A stretch of 13,625 nt of DNA from an uncultured Caryophanales bacterium (GCA_947169395.1 CAMVPJ010000030.1:1-13625); one strand, 5' to 3'. Shown: positions 1-7,270, counted from the first letter of the stretch. The notes: generated from the letters alone by a model not told the origin. A program made the numbers and translations.

Positions 1-7
1 TATATCT

Positions 8-16
8 ATTATATCA
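8..16 (-). promoter_or_regulatory. Possible extended -10 promoter facing out of the left edge
   Basis: On the minus strand the sequence reads TG-A-TATAAT, a perfect extended -10 element. No good -35 lies 16-19 bases upstream, and only seven bases remain to the window edge, so the gene it would serve is not visible. Confidence 0.3.
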
Positions 17-85
17 CACTTTTTGCTCCATCAGTCATAAAGTTGAACACAGCTTTGTAGAAAATGTTTATTTACATACATGTAC

Positions 86-116
86 CTCTCCGTTCGTCTC
101 CATTTGTCTCCGTAGA
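86..116. repeat. Three ten-base phased direct repeats (GTCTCC core)
   Basis: Units read roughly CTCTCCGTTC, GTCTCCATTT and GTCTCCGTAG, with the CTCC core recurring every ten bases, about one helical turn. On the minus strand they read GGAGAC and lie about 75-100 bases upstream of the outward-facing -10 box at 8-13. Such phasing is typical of protein-binding arrays such as activator or recombinase arm sites. No binding protein can be named. Confidence 0.45.
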
Positions 117-193
117 CTACACATCTGTTAATACATAATGTTTCATATTAAAACCAATATGACAGATTATTACTGTATTATTTATAATAAAAA

Positions 194-222
194 AAGCTCA
201 ATTAACTATTGAGTTTGTTTGT
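194..222. terminator. Terminator-like hairpin, probably bidirectional
   Basis: Stem CTCAAT (197-202) pairs with ATTGAG (208-213) around a five-base loop, and A-T and G-T pairs extend it to 194-216. Seven A residues (189-195) precede it, giving a good T tract on the minus strand. An interrupted T tract follows on the plus strand. It separates whatever lies to the left from the toxin-antitoxin promoter. Confidence 0.5.
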
Positions 223-244
223 ATTTTAATTTGAAGAAGATTCA

Positions 245-267
245 GTTATTCGAAAAGTTCGAACAAC
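245..267. repeat. 23-base imperfect palindrome
   Basis: Arms GTTATTCGAA (245-254) and TTCGAACAAC (258-267) are inverted complements at 9 of 10 positions around the spacer AAG. TTCGAA occurs in each arm. No T tract follows, so it looks more like a protein-binding site than a terminator. It ends about 60 bases upstream of the antitoxin -35 box. Confidence 0.5.
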
Positions 268-326
268 TATAATAAAAATACTATTATACATACTACATAT
301 AATATTGCTGTTTTGTTGTTTATTTG

Positions 327-355
327 TTGACATCTGGTGTAAAATGTGTTACTAT
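327..355 (+). promoter_or_regulatory. Promoter of the toxin-antitoxin operon
   Basis: TTGACA (327-332), a 17-base spacer and TACTAT (350-355) form a near-consensus housekeeping-sigma promoter. Transcription would begin near 361-362, leaving a leader of about 15 bases that holds little more than the ribosome binding site AGAGG. This placement rules out the upstream in-frame ATG at 305 as the real start. Confidence 0.75.
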
Positions 356-376
356 CCTTGTAGAAAGAGGTGTATT

Positions 377-667
377 ATGAATAATTTAACTAGTGCAATT
401 AATGTTCAAGTTGATGCTAATGATAAAAAACAAGTTACCAATATTTTAAAAGATTTGGGACTTAATATGAGCACATTGATTAATATGACTTTAAAACAAG
501 TTATAAAAAGAAATGGTTTGCCATTTGAAGTTAGAAATCCAAGACCAAGCAAAGAATTATTGGAAGCGTTAGAAGAGAGTGACACGATAGAACAGGAATA
601 TAAGGATGGTAAAAGAAAAGGTTATAACAATATAGAAGATTTAAAGAAGGCATTGCTAGATGATTAA
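377..667 (+). CDS. RelB/DinJ family antitoxin
   Basis: This 96-residue protein is the antitoxin of a type II toxin-antitoxin pair. It should bind and neutralise the toxin encoded just downstream and, as a dimeric ribbon-helix-helix protein, bind the operon's promoter. The N-terminal part (about residues 5-50) has the family pattern: a beta strand with INVQVD, then a helix, LGLNMST and a second helix ending at LPFEV. The acidic C-terminal half, with GYNNIEDLKKAL at its end, resembles the toxin-wrapping tail of RelB/DinJ proteins. I chose the ATG at 377 because AGAGG lies just upstream; the in-frame ATG at 305 precedes the promoter and encodes an unrelated Cys-rich stretch. The stop overlaps the toxin start by 8 bases, indicating translational coupling. 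Family assignment is firm; antitoxin activity is inferred. Confidence 0.87.
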   Translation: MNNLTSAINVQVDANDKKQVTNILKDLGLNMSTLINMTLKQVIKRNGLPFEVRNPRPSKELLEALEESDTIEQEYKDGKRKGYNNIEDLKKALLDD

Positions 668-965
668 ACTAACTAATAAAGTTAAGTGTGAGGTTGACTA
701 TACTAATAAATTCAAGAAACAGTTAAAGAAAATTTCCAAACAGGGTAAAAATGTAGATGAATTATTTTATGTTGTTGAAAAGCTTGCAAATTATGAATCT
801 TTAGAACCTAAATATAGAAACCATAATTTGATAAATGATAAAATCTATAAAGATTGTAGTGAATGTCATATTAATCCTGATTGGTTATTAGTATATAAGT
901 ATCTTGATAATAAATTGATATTACTATTAGTTGCAACTGGTTCTCATAGTGAAATTTTTAATTGA
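660..965 (+). CDS. YafQ-like RelE-superfamily mRNA interferase toxin
   Basis: The predicted 101-residue toxin belongs to the YafQ branch of the RelE/ParE superfamily; such toxins are ribosome-dependent endoribonucleases that cut mRNA during translation. Residues aligning with the YafQ active site are present: His55, His70, Asp74 in NPDWLLVYK and His96 in GSHSEIF, with Phe100 near the C-terminus. The spacing between these residues is close to that in E. coli YafQ. It begins inside the last codons of the antitoxin gene, behind AAGAAGG at 644-650, the standard antitoxin-first order. All catalytic positions are intact, so the toxin is probably functional. A later start near residue 13 would still keep the fold. 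TGA is the stop; five more codons follow before the next stop if TGA were read as Trp, which the rest of the window does not support. Confidence 0.88.
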   Translation: MIKLTNKVKCEVDYTNKFKKQLKKISKQGKNVDELFYVVEKLANYESLEPKYRNHNLINDKIYKDCSECHINPDWLLVYKYLDNKLILLLVATGSHSEIFN

Positions 966-1015
966 TATTGTAATATTTAAACTATATTTAATTTTATGTT
1001 TACTCTAGTGGTTTT

Positions 1016-1043
1016 AGTTAAGATTTTCTTAACTTTTTTCTTT
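1016..1043 (+). terminator. Rho-independent terminator after the toxin gene
   Basis: AGTTAAG (1016-1022) pairs with CTTAACT (1028-1034) around a five-base loop, followed by six T residues and then further T-rich sequence. It sits about 50 bases after the toxin stop and closes the toxin-antitoxin operon. Confidence 0.7.
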
Positions 1044-1142
1044 TCTTCCACATAACCAATCTAAAGATATATTATATATTTTACCTGCTAATAAGCACTT
1101 TGATATGTTAATAATTTATGCCAAGTTTTTCTAGCATAATAC

Positions 1143-1178
1143 TTTCATTAATTCAATATTTAGTGTATAATTTATACA
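1143..1178 (+). promoter_or_regulatory. Methyltransferase promoter with palindromic -10 region
   Basis: TATAAT at 1166-1171 is a perfect -10 box; the matching -35 position is poor (TTTCAT at 1143-1148). The -10 box lies inside a perfect palindrome, TGTATAA-T-TTATACA (1164-1178), with 7-base arms. A weak -35 plus a palindrome over the -10 suggests an operator bound by a repressor or controller protein, which is inference. A strong ribosome binding site, AGGGGAGA, follows at about 1186-1193. Confidence 0.55.
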
Positions 1179-1199
1179 GACAGGTAGGGGAGAGTTTGT

Positions 1200-2237
1200 A
1201 TGAATTATATAGGTTCTAAACATTCGATAATTGATTTTATAGAGGAGTCTATTATTGATTTTGCTGGTAATGATAATAAAGTATTTTGTGACATATTTGC
1301 AGGCACTGGTGTAGTTGGTAAAAGATTTAAATCACTTGGTTTTGATGTTCTTGCTAATGATACTCAATTTTATAGTTATGTAATAAATAAACATTACTTA
1401 GAAAATAATAGTGTACCTAGTTTTTCTGGATTAAAGTTAATTGGTATAAGTGACCCGTTTATATACTTAAATAAACTTAACAATTATCATGGATTTATAT
1501 ATAATAATTATACTTTAGAAGGTACTTTAGGTAGTAAGTATGAAAGGTGTTATTATAGTAGTGAGAATGCAATTAAAATAGATTCTATTAGAGACTGTAT
1601 AGAGAAGTGGTATAAGAAAGAAATTATTACTAAGAATGAGTATTATTACTTACTTACATGTTTACTAGAAGCAGCAGATAAGGTAGCTAATACTGCATCG
1701 GTATATGAAGCATTTTTAAAGAGTATGAAGAAGTCTGCTGAGAAAACTATGGAGTTAAAACCTCTTGATATAGTTATTAATAAAGATTCTAAATGCAAGG
1801 TATATATTGAAGACTCAAATGAGTTAGTTAAAGAGATTAAGGGTGATATACTATACTTAGATCCACCTTATAATTCAAGAAAGTATGCAACTAATTATCA
1901 TATACTAGAAACTATTGCTTATTCTGATTATCCAGAGATTACTGGTAAAGCTGGAACTAGAGTTAATCAATTTAAATCTAAATATAATAAAAAGAATGAG
2001 GTTGCTAAGGAATTTGAAGATTTAATAAAGAATGCAAAGTTTAAATATATTTTCTTAAGTTATAATGATGAAGGTATTATGAGTTTTAAAGAGATAGAAG
2101 ATATAATGAAGAAATATGGTATCTATAAAAGATATGAGTGTAATCATAAAAGATATAAAGCAAGTAAGAATAAAGAGGTAGAAAAGAAAACTACAACTGA
2201 GTATTTGCACGCATTAAAAAAGGAGAATTATGAATAA
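1200..2237 (+). CDS. D12-class DNA adenine N6-methyltransferase (orphan)
   Basis: The product should transfer a methyl group from S-adenosylmethionine to the N6 of adenine in a specific DNA sequence. The 345-residue protein has the alpha-type (D12) motif order: YIGSK at residues 3-7 (motif X region), DIFAGTGVVG at 31-40 (cofactor-binding motif I) and LDPPYNSRKY at 220-229 (catalytic motif IV, DPPY at 221-224). The DPPYNSR form and the ending with YKAS followed by EYLHALKK resemble the methyltransferase halves of type IIS systems such as FokI; the target sequence cannot be read from this. No restriction endonuclease is next to it, so it looks like an orphan involved in protection or epigenetic marking. 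Its stop overlaps the next gene by 8 bases. Length and motifs appear complete. Confidence 0.88.
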   Translation: MNYIGSKHSIIDFIEESIIDFAGNDNKVFCDIFAGTGVVGKRFKSLGFDVLANDTQFYSYVINKHYLENNSVPSFSGLKLIGISDPFIYLNKLNNYHGFIYNNYTLEGTLGSKYERCYYSSENAIKIDSIRDCIEKWYKKEIITKNEYYYLLTCLLEAADKVANTASVYEAFLKSMKKSAEKTMELKPLDIVINKDSKCKVYIEDSNELVKEIKGDILYLDPPYNSRKYATNYHILETIAYSDYPEITGKAGTRVNQFKSKYNKKNEVAKEFEDLIKNAKFKYIFLSYNDEGIMSFKEIEDIMKKYGIYKRYECNHKRYKASKNKEVEKKTTTEYLHALKKENYE

Positions 2238-3237
2238 AAAGGGTTATAAGACTTATAGAGATAATAAATATAGTGGTAGAAGGATGAAAGTAACTAAGAA
2301 ATGTAAAAAGAAAAAAGGAAAACTATTGGCGTTAGCTTTAGGGACAGTTTTTATTGTTGCAGCTAATTTAATACCATTTAATATTGCAAAAGCAGATGAG
2401 AAGCCGGTTGATAACAATATTTATGTTAAAACTATTGATAATGGAGATTCAATTTCCTTTAAAAATGTTGATTATCCTGTTTTAGAAAATAAAGATGAAA
2501 TTGTTATAGAAAATACTGAAAAAGCACCAGATCCTTTCAATGTAGGAAGTAGTCCAGATAAAAAGATTGTTATTGATTATTTAGCATCCCCAGAAGGACA
2601 ACTTATTTATAAATATGCTAGTGATTATGGAATTGATCCTAATATTATGGCATCAATAGCATTTTGTGAATCATCTTTTAATCACGACGCTTGTATACCA
2701 GGAGGTGATTGGTATAAAGGGGCTGGCGTTGGACTAATGCAGCTCGAAAGTCCTAGTGGCGAAGCAGTTACAGCATATAATTATAATACTAATGAATGGG
2801 ATACTGAATACGTTACTATGGATGCTGCTTGTGACTTAGAGACAAACATAAAAATAGGTTGTATGATTTTTCAAAATAAGTTAAAAGAGAATTATGGCAA
2901 TATATTTCTTGCTACGCAGTCATACAATTATGGTCAAGGGATGATGGATATAATTATGGATAATTTGTATGGAGATAGAAAAATTTCTGTTATGCAAAAT
3001 TATAGTGATATATCATGGCTTGATGAAATAGAGAATGTTCATAATTACCCTAACACTTATTTACCTGGTTGGGGTGAATCGACTTACGGTGCAGGCATAT
3101 CCTATTTAAAAAGTGTTTTTGGATGTTGTCCAAGTAAAGAAGCAACGTATAAAATGGGAGGTTCTGTTTATACGGTAGGTTTAGATACTTGTAAATTAGT
3201 AGATAAAGTTGAATATGGAACTATAATAAAAAGATAA
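2230..3237 (+). CDS. Secreted lysozyme-like / lytic transglycosylase (SLT-type fold)
   Basis: This 335-residue exported protein probably cleaves the peptidoglycan glycan strand. A Lys-rich N-region (about residues 17-31), a hydrophobic core (about 33-50) and AKA at 53-55 before Asp56 form a signal peptide. The lysozyme-like domain spans about residues 115-245: CESSFN with the candidate catalytic Glu147, GVGLMQL (166-172) and QSYNYG (230-235), the family's three usual landmarks. The mature part carries seven cysteines, including a CC pair near residue 298, which is many for a Firmicutes enzyme. The start at 2230 has AGGAG at 2221-2225, slightly close; ATG 2284 (residue 19) has AGAAGG directly abutting and is less likely. 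Related domains occur in conjugative elements (CwlT) and in host wall remodelling. Which applies here is unclear, as no other transfer genes are visible. Confidence 0.78.
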   Translation: MNKKGYKTYRDNKYSGRRMKVTKKCKKKKGKLLALALGTVFIVAANLIPFNIAKADEKPVDNNIYVKTIDNGDSISFKNVDYPVLENKDEIVIENTEKAPDPFNVGSSPDKKIVIDYLASPEGQLIYKYASDYGIDPNIMASIAFCESSFNHDACIPGGDWYKGAGVGLMQLESPSGEAVTAYNYNTNEWDTEYVTMDAACDLETNIKIGCMIFQNKLKENYGNIFLATQSYNYGQGMMDIIMDNLYGDRKISVMQNYSDISWLDEIENVHNYPNTYLPGWGESTYGAGISYLKSVFGCCPSKEATYKMGGSVYTVGLDTCKLVDKVEYGTIIKR

Positions 3238-3257
3238 TAATATAAGTAGGTGGTTTT

Positions 3258-4376
3258 GTGGATTATAAAGATAATATGATTAAGTTTCAAGATGGACTTT
3301 CTATTTATGCATGTCCAGATAGTAAAGCAATTAGATTGAATAAGGAAGATGCTGATTTTAGAACACCTTTCTTTAGAGATGTTGATAGAATAATCTATTC
3401 CCTATCATATACAAGATATTTAGATAAAACTCAAGTTTTTAGTAATAATGATAATACTAATATAAGTAAAAGAATAATTCATGTTCAATTAGTAAGTAAG
3501 ATTGCTAGAACTATTGGTAGAGCTTTAAATTTAAATGAAGATTTAATAGAAGCTGCTGCACTAGGACACGATTTAGGTCATACACCAATTGGACATGTTG
3601 GAGAAGCGATACTAAATAAGATTAGTTTAGAAAAAAATGAAGGCTATTTTAATCATAATATACAGAGTGTAAGAACATTAATGAGTATTGAAAATAAAGG
3701 ATTAGGCAGAAATATAACTGTTCAAGTATTAGATGCAATAATGTGTCATAATGGTGAGGTTGCGCTTGGTATTTATGAACCTAGAGAAAAAACAGTAGAT
3801 GAGTTTTTAGATGAGTATAATAATAGTTATAAGGATAAAGATATAATTAAAAATATGCGTCCTATGACTCTTGAAGGATGTGTAGTTAGAGTTAGTGACC
3901 TAATTGGATATTTAGGAAGGGACATTGAAGATGCAATTAGAGTAGGTATTATTGATAAAAAAGAAATACCTATTACTATTACAAGTGTACTTGGTAATAA
4001 TAATCGTGAGATTGTAAATACTATTGTTATGGATATAATTAATAATAGTTATAATAAAAACTATATAAAGATATCTGATGATGTTTATAATGCGATTAAT
4101 GAATTAAAAGATTTTAATTATAAACATATATATCTTAAAGCAAATACTAAAGATGATTTAGTTAAGTATGAAGATATGTTTAGATTATTATTTAATACTT
4201 ATGTTAACGATATTGAAAATAATAACTTAGAATCTCCAATATTTAAAGTATATCTTAATTATAAAGATGAAAGTTATAAAGCAAATACTAAAGCAAGAAT
4301 TGTGATAGATTTTATTGCAGGTATGACTGATGATTACTTTAATTTAGAGTATAAAAGAATTAAAAATGAAAAATAA
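3258..4376 (+). CDS. HD-domain dGTPase-like deoxynucleotide triphosphohydrolase
   Basis: The 372-residue cytoplasmic protein resembles dGTP triphosphohydrolases, which convert dNTPs to deoxynucleosides plus tripolyphosphate. Metal-binding HD-domain residues are visible: His75, the GHDLGHTP stretch with His104-Asp105, and Asp214 in RVSDLIG. Further family marks are HVGEAIL after the HD motif, NHNIQSVRTL, and GRDIEDAI in the helix after Asp214. The start is GTG at 3258 with AGGTGG at 3248-3253, the same spacing as at dapA; ATG 3276 is a less likely alternative. It lies 20 bases after the transglycosylase gene with no terminator between, so it is probably co-transcribed. Relatives act in dNTP pool control or phage defence by dNTP depletion. 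The substrate cannot be told from sequence. Confidence 0.8.
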   Translation: MDYKDNMIKFQDGLSIYACPDSKAIRLNKEDADFRTPFFRDVDRIIYSLSYTRYLDKTQVFSNNDNTNISKRIIHVQLVSKIARTIGRALNLNEDLIEAAALGHDLGHTPIGHVGEAILNKISLEKNEGYFNHNIQSVRTLMSIENKGLGRNITVQVLDAIMCHNGEVALGIYEPREKTVDEFLDEYNNSYKDKDIIKNMRPMTLEGCVVRVSDLIGYLGRDIEDAIRVGIIDKKEIPITITSVLGNNNREIVNTIVMDIINNSYNKNYIKISDDVYNAINELKDFNYKHIYLKANTKDDLVKYEDMFRLLFNTYVNDIENNNLESPIFKVYLNYKDESYKANTKARIVIDFIAGMTDDYFNLEYKRIKNEK

Positions 4377-4386
4377 GTGAATATAA

Positions 4387-4415
4387 TTTACACACATAAT
4401 ATATTTTGTTATAAT
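4387..4415 (+). promoter_or_regulatory. Promoter of the LCP gene
   Basis: TTTACA (4387-4392), a 17-base spacer and TATAAT (4410-4415) preceded by TGT give an extended -10 promoter. Transcription would start near 4422. The ribosome binding site is weak (AGGT at 4425-4428, 11 bases before the ATG). Confidence 0.7.
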
Positions 4416-4439
4416 TAAAAAAATAGGTAGCGTGATATT

Positions 4440-6320
4440 ATGAGAAGAAGAAAAAGAAAATTAAGTATATTTAAAATACTTGCTTTAATATTATTTCTAG
4501 CAAGTTTGTTTATGTCTTATATTATATATAAAGTAAATTTACTTCCTAATAAGTATTTATATTTAGTATTAGGAGGAATTGCATTCATCAATATATTTTT
4601 TGATATATTTCTAATGCGTAAGAAAGCTAGAAAAGGAGTTAGAGGATTATTCGCTTTTCTAACAATAGTAGTATTAGGAGTTATGGCGTTTTTTGCTCAC
4701 TACATACTAAATACACTAGGATTCCTTGCTAAAATAGGACCAACTGATTATAAGACAGAAACATACTCAGTAATAGTTGTTAATGATAGTAAGTATAATA
4801 AGATCAAAGATATTAAAGATTTAGATATTGCATATTACTCTAATTCTAAAGGAGCAAAAGAAGCTAATAAAAAAGTATTAAAAAGTGTAGATGTTAATTT
4901 TAAAGATTATGATGATGCAAATGAGATGGCAAGTAAATTATTAAATAACGAAGAGAAAGTTATTATGTTAGAAGATTCAGTATTATCAATGGTTAATGAA
5001 GATAATCCTGAATTTAATAATAAGACAAAAGTAATATACAAGTTTGTAATTAAGATTAAATCTAAGACCAAAGCAAAAGATGTTAATGTAACAAGTAAGC
5101 CATTTAATATCTATATTACTGGAATAGATACTTATGGAGAGATTTCATCAGTATCAAGAAGTGATGTTAATATAGTTGCGACAGTCAATCCTAAGACTAA
5201 GCAAGTATTACTTACAAGTATTCCAAGAGATTACTATGTACAGTTACATGGTACAACTGGTATTAAAGATAAACTAACTCATGCAGGAATATATGGAGTA
5301 GATATGTCTATCGCAACTATAGAAGATTTACTTGATATAGAGATTAATTATTATGTAAAAGTTAATTTCACATCATTAATAGATATAGTAAATGCCTTAG
5401 GTGGAATTACAGTATATTCTGATTATACATTTACATCAATTGATGGAGTTCATTTTACTGAGGGAAATAACAATATGAATGGTGAACAAGCACTTGCATT
5501 CGCAAGAGAACGTAAGGCTTTCCAAGCAGGAGATATACAGCGTGGTAAAGATCAACAAGCAGTAATAGCCGCACTAATTAAAAAAGTTTGTAGTAAAAGT
5601 ATTATTACTAAGTATGATTCATTATTAAACTCATTAAAAGGTAAATTTCAAACTAATATGAGTTCTAATAAAATTACATCTCTATTAAAGATGCAATTAA
5701 ATGATATGGCTACATGGAATGTATCTACATATAACTTAGATGGAGTTAACAGTAATAACTATACATATAGTGGTGGAAATATGAAGTTATTCGTATTTGA
5801 ACCAAAGCTAGGTTCTATTGAACAAGCTCATGATTTAATTAATGATGTTATTACTGGTAAGAAGTTAGAGCCAACATATACATATGATGGACCAGCTACT
5901 ACTGCAACTAATAATTATAGTTCTAAAGAAGAAACTGAAACTAAAGAAGAGAAAAAAGAAGAAACTAATACTACTACTAAAGAAGAAACAAAACAAAAGA
6001 AAGATATTAAAGATTATAAATATCCAGCAGAATGTAAGAATCAAGAAGATGGTATGTGTTTAATAGAAACAGATAATGTTGATGTAGAAGAACCTATTTG
6101 TAGTGGAGATTTAGAAACAGATGAAGATGGAAATCAAACTTGTAGTGTAGATTTAACATGTCCTAAAGATTATAAAATGAATAATGGTAAATGTACTAAA
6201 GCAAACTATGAGAAGAAACCTGTATGTGAAACTAATTATCATTATGAAAAACTAGGCATGGTATGTTGTCCTGATAATTATAGCTATGATGCATCTATAA
6301 AAGCTTGTGTAGCAGATTAA
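4440..6320 (+). CDS. LytR-CpsA-Psr (LCP) family protein with a cysteine-rich tail
   Basis: LCP enzymes transfer undecaprenyl-linked polymers such as teichoic acids or capsule onto peptidoglycan, outside the membrane. The 626-residue product has a basic N-terminus and three membrane helices (about 11-31, 38-58, 69-90). An extracellular accessory domain (about 103-200) follows, then the LCP domain (about 222-390). Conserved catalytic and pyrophosphate-binding residues are visible: GID at 228-230, Arg240 and Asp242, Arg263-Asp264, KLTHA at 278-282, FARERK (Arg356, Arg358) and GDIQRGKDQQ (364-373). After a Glu/Lys/Thr linker (494-522) comes an extra segment with ten cysteines between residues 532 and 623, including two CP-x2-Y...C units (574-585 and 610-623). 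Standard LCP proteins lack such a tail. The transferred polymer is unknown. Confidence 0.88.
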   Translation: MRRRKRKLSIFKILALILFLASLFMSYIIYKVNLLPNKYLYLVLGGIAFINIFFDIFLMRKKARKGVRGLFAFLTIVVLGVMAFFAHYILNTLGFLAKIGPTDYKTETYSVIVVNDSKYNKIKDIKDLDIAYYSNSKGAKEANKKVLKSVDVNFKDYDDANEMASKLLNNEEKVIMLEDSVLSMVNEDNPEFNNKTKVIYKFVIKIKSKTKAKDVNVTSKPFNIYITGIDTYGEISSVSRSDVNIVATVNPKTKQVLLTSIPRDYYVQLHGTTGIKDKLTHAGIYGVDMSIATIEDLLDIEINYYVKVNFTSLIDIVNALGGITVYSDYTFTSIDGVHFTEGNNNMNGEQALAFARERKAFQAGDIQRGKDQQAVIAALIKKVCSKSIITKYDSLLNSLKGKFQTNMSSNKITSLLKMQLNDMATWNVSTYNLDGVNSNNYTYSGGNMKLFVFEPKLGSIEQAHDLINDVITGKKLEPTYTYDGPATTATNNYSSKEETETKEEKKEETNTTTKEETKQKKDIKDYKYPAECKNQEDGMCLIETDNVDVEEPICSGDLETDEDGNQTCSVDLTCPKDYKMNNGKCTKANYEKKPVCETNYHYEKLGMVCCPDNYSYDASIKACVAD

Positions 6321-6332
6321 TATACAAGTTTT

Positions 6333-6361
6333 TTGATGCATAAAAATATTTTGTTCATAAA
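6333..6361 (+). promoter_or_regulatory. Weak candidate promoter for dapA
   Basis: TTGATG (6333-6338), a 17-base spacer and CATAAA (6356-6361) give a partial match only. The LCP gene ends 59 bases upstream of dapA without a clear terminator, so read-through transcription is also possible. Confidence 0.3.
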
Positions 6362-6379
6362 ATATACTGAGGTGGTGTT

Positions 6380-7261
6380 ATGTCGTTGTTTAAGGGATCT
6401 GGTGTTGCGCTTGTTACTCCTTTTTATAATGATAAGATTGATTATAAATCGATGTATAGGTTAATTGATTATGTTATTGATAATGGAACTGATGCTATTA
6501 TTGTATGTGGTACAACAGGTGAAGCATCAACGTTATCCTATGATGAACAGATTGAATGTATTAAGAGGTGTGTTGAATATGTAGATGGTAGGGTATGTGT
6601 TATTGCTGGAACTGGTTCTAATTGTACTAAGAGTGCGGTTAAGTTATCTATGACTGCAGAAAAGTTAGGGGTAGATGGATTACTTGTTGTTACTCCTTAC
6701 TATAACAAATGTACTCAAAATGGTTTAAAGGAACACTATAAAATGATTAGTGATAATGTAAGTATTCCAATTCTTATGTATAATGTACCTAGTAGAACTG
6801 GTGTAAATATTGAACCATCAACTGCACTTGATATTGTTAAGAATAATAAGAATGTAGTGGGTATTAAGGAAGCTAGTGGTAATATATCGCAGGTAGCTAG
6901 GCTAGCTTATTTAAAGAGTGAGTATAATATAGATATGGATATTTATTCTGGTAATGATGATCAAGTATTACCTATATTATCATTAGGTGGAGTTGGTGTA
7001 ATATCTGTGAATGCTAATGTAATTCCTAAAGATATGCACAATTTAGTTTATTCATATTTGAGTGGTGATTATAAAAAGAGTAGTTTATTAAATGAAAAAG
7101 CAATTATATATAGTAAAGTATTATTTAGTGAGGTTAATCCAATACCAGTAAAACGTGCTTTATATGAAGTAGGACTGATTAAAAGTGATGAGTTAAGACT
7201 TCCTTTAACTAAGATGGAAGATAAAAATGTTAAAGAATTAAAAAAAGTGTTGAAAAAGTAG
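6380..7261 (+). CDS. dapA: 4-hydroxy-tetrahydrodipicolinate synthase (DapA)
   Basis: DapA condenses pyruvate with aspartate semialdehyde, the first committed step of the diaminopimelate/lysine pathway, supplying peptidoglycan cross-linking and protein synthesis. The 293-residue product covers the whole (beta/alpha)8 barrel. GTTGE at 44-48 binds substrate carboxylates; Tyr134 in YNVPSRTG and Lys163 in GIKEASGN are the proton-relay tyrosine and the Schiff-base lysine, and Arg139 matches the substrate-binding arginine. These lie within two residues of E. coli Tyr133, Arg138 and Lys161. The ATG at 6380 follows AGGTGG at 6370-6375. It stands alone, with no other lysine-pathway genes nearby. No lysine riboswitch fits in the 59-base spacer. 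The family also includes N-acetylneuraminate lyases, but the motifs favour DapA. Confidence 0.92.
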   Translation: MSLFKGSGVALVTPFYNDKIDYKSMYRLIDYVIDNGTDAIIVCGTTGEASTLSYDEQIECIKRCVEYVDGRVCVIAGTGSNCTKSAVKLSMTAEKLGVDGLLVVTPYYNKCTQNGLKEHYKMISDNVSIPILMYNVPSRTGVNIEPSTALDIVKNNKNVVGIKEASGNISQVARLAYLKSEYNIDMDIYSGNDDQVLPILSLGGVGVISVNANVIPKDMHNLVYSYLSGDYKKSSLLNEKAIIYSKVLFSEVNPIPVKRALYEVGLIKSDELRLPLTKMEDKNVKELKKVLKK

Positions 7262-7270
7262 TTTTTTCAA
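7250..7270 (+). terminator. AT-rich stem-loop over the dapA stop codon
   Basis: TTGAAAAA (7250-7257) pairs with TTTTTCAA (7263-7270) around a five-base loop that contains part of the stop codon. There is no separate T tract beyond it, and the next -35 box begins two bases later. It is a weak terminator candidate at best. Confidence 0.35.

Larger units (their letters stand above)
1..376. other. Non-coding leader region with repeats, hairpins and promoters
   Basis: I see no convincing gene in this stretch. The longest open frame at the left edge (3-131, plus strand) has codon use unlike its neighbours and no start. What it holds, in order: a TATAAT on the minus strand at 8-13 with an extended -10 TG, pointing out of the window; three GTCTCC-like units ten bases apart at about 86-116, then GTAG-A-CTAC at 112-120; a stem formed by CATATT (144-149) and AATATG (156-161), flanked by ATCTGT (123-128) and ACAGAT (162-167); a terminator-like hairpin at 194-216; a 23-base imperfect palindrome at 245-267; and the toxin-antitoxin promoter at 327-355. 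It may be the edge of an integrated element or a divergent regulatory region; neither can be proven here. Confidence 0.55.

Noticed and set aside
3..131. Open plus-strand frame at the left edge
   Set aside because: Codon use (CTC, CGT, TCC) differs from the real genes, the product is rich in Cys and His without a motif, and no start is visible.
249..263. SOS box (LexA/DinR site) from the TTCGAA repeats
   Set aside because: The Gram-positive LexA site needs CGAAC, four bases and GTTCG; the spacing here is too short and the arms differ.
305..376. N-terminal 24-residue extension of the antitoxin from the ATG at 305
   Set aside because: It precedes and includes the TTGACA-17-TACTAT promoter, and a good ribosome binding site lies before the ATG at 377. 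The extension is Cys-rich and unlike RelB/DinJ.
963..980. TGA read as tryptophan (mycoplasma code) extending the toxin
   Set aside because: All conserved tryptophans in the window use TGG, and the toxin is complete at the TGA.
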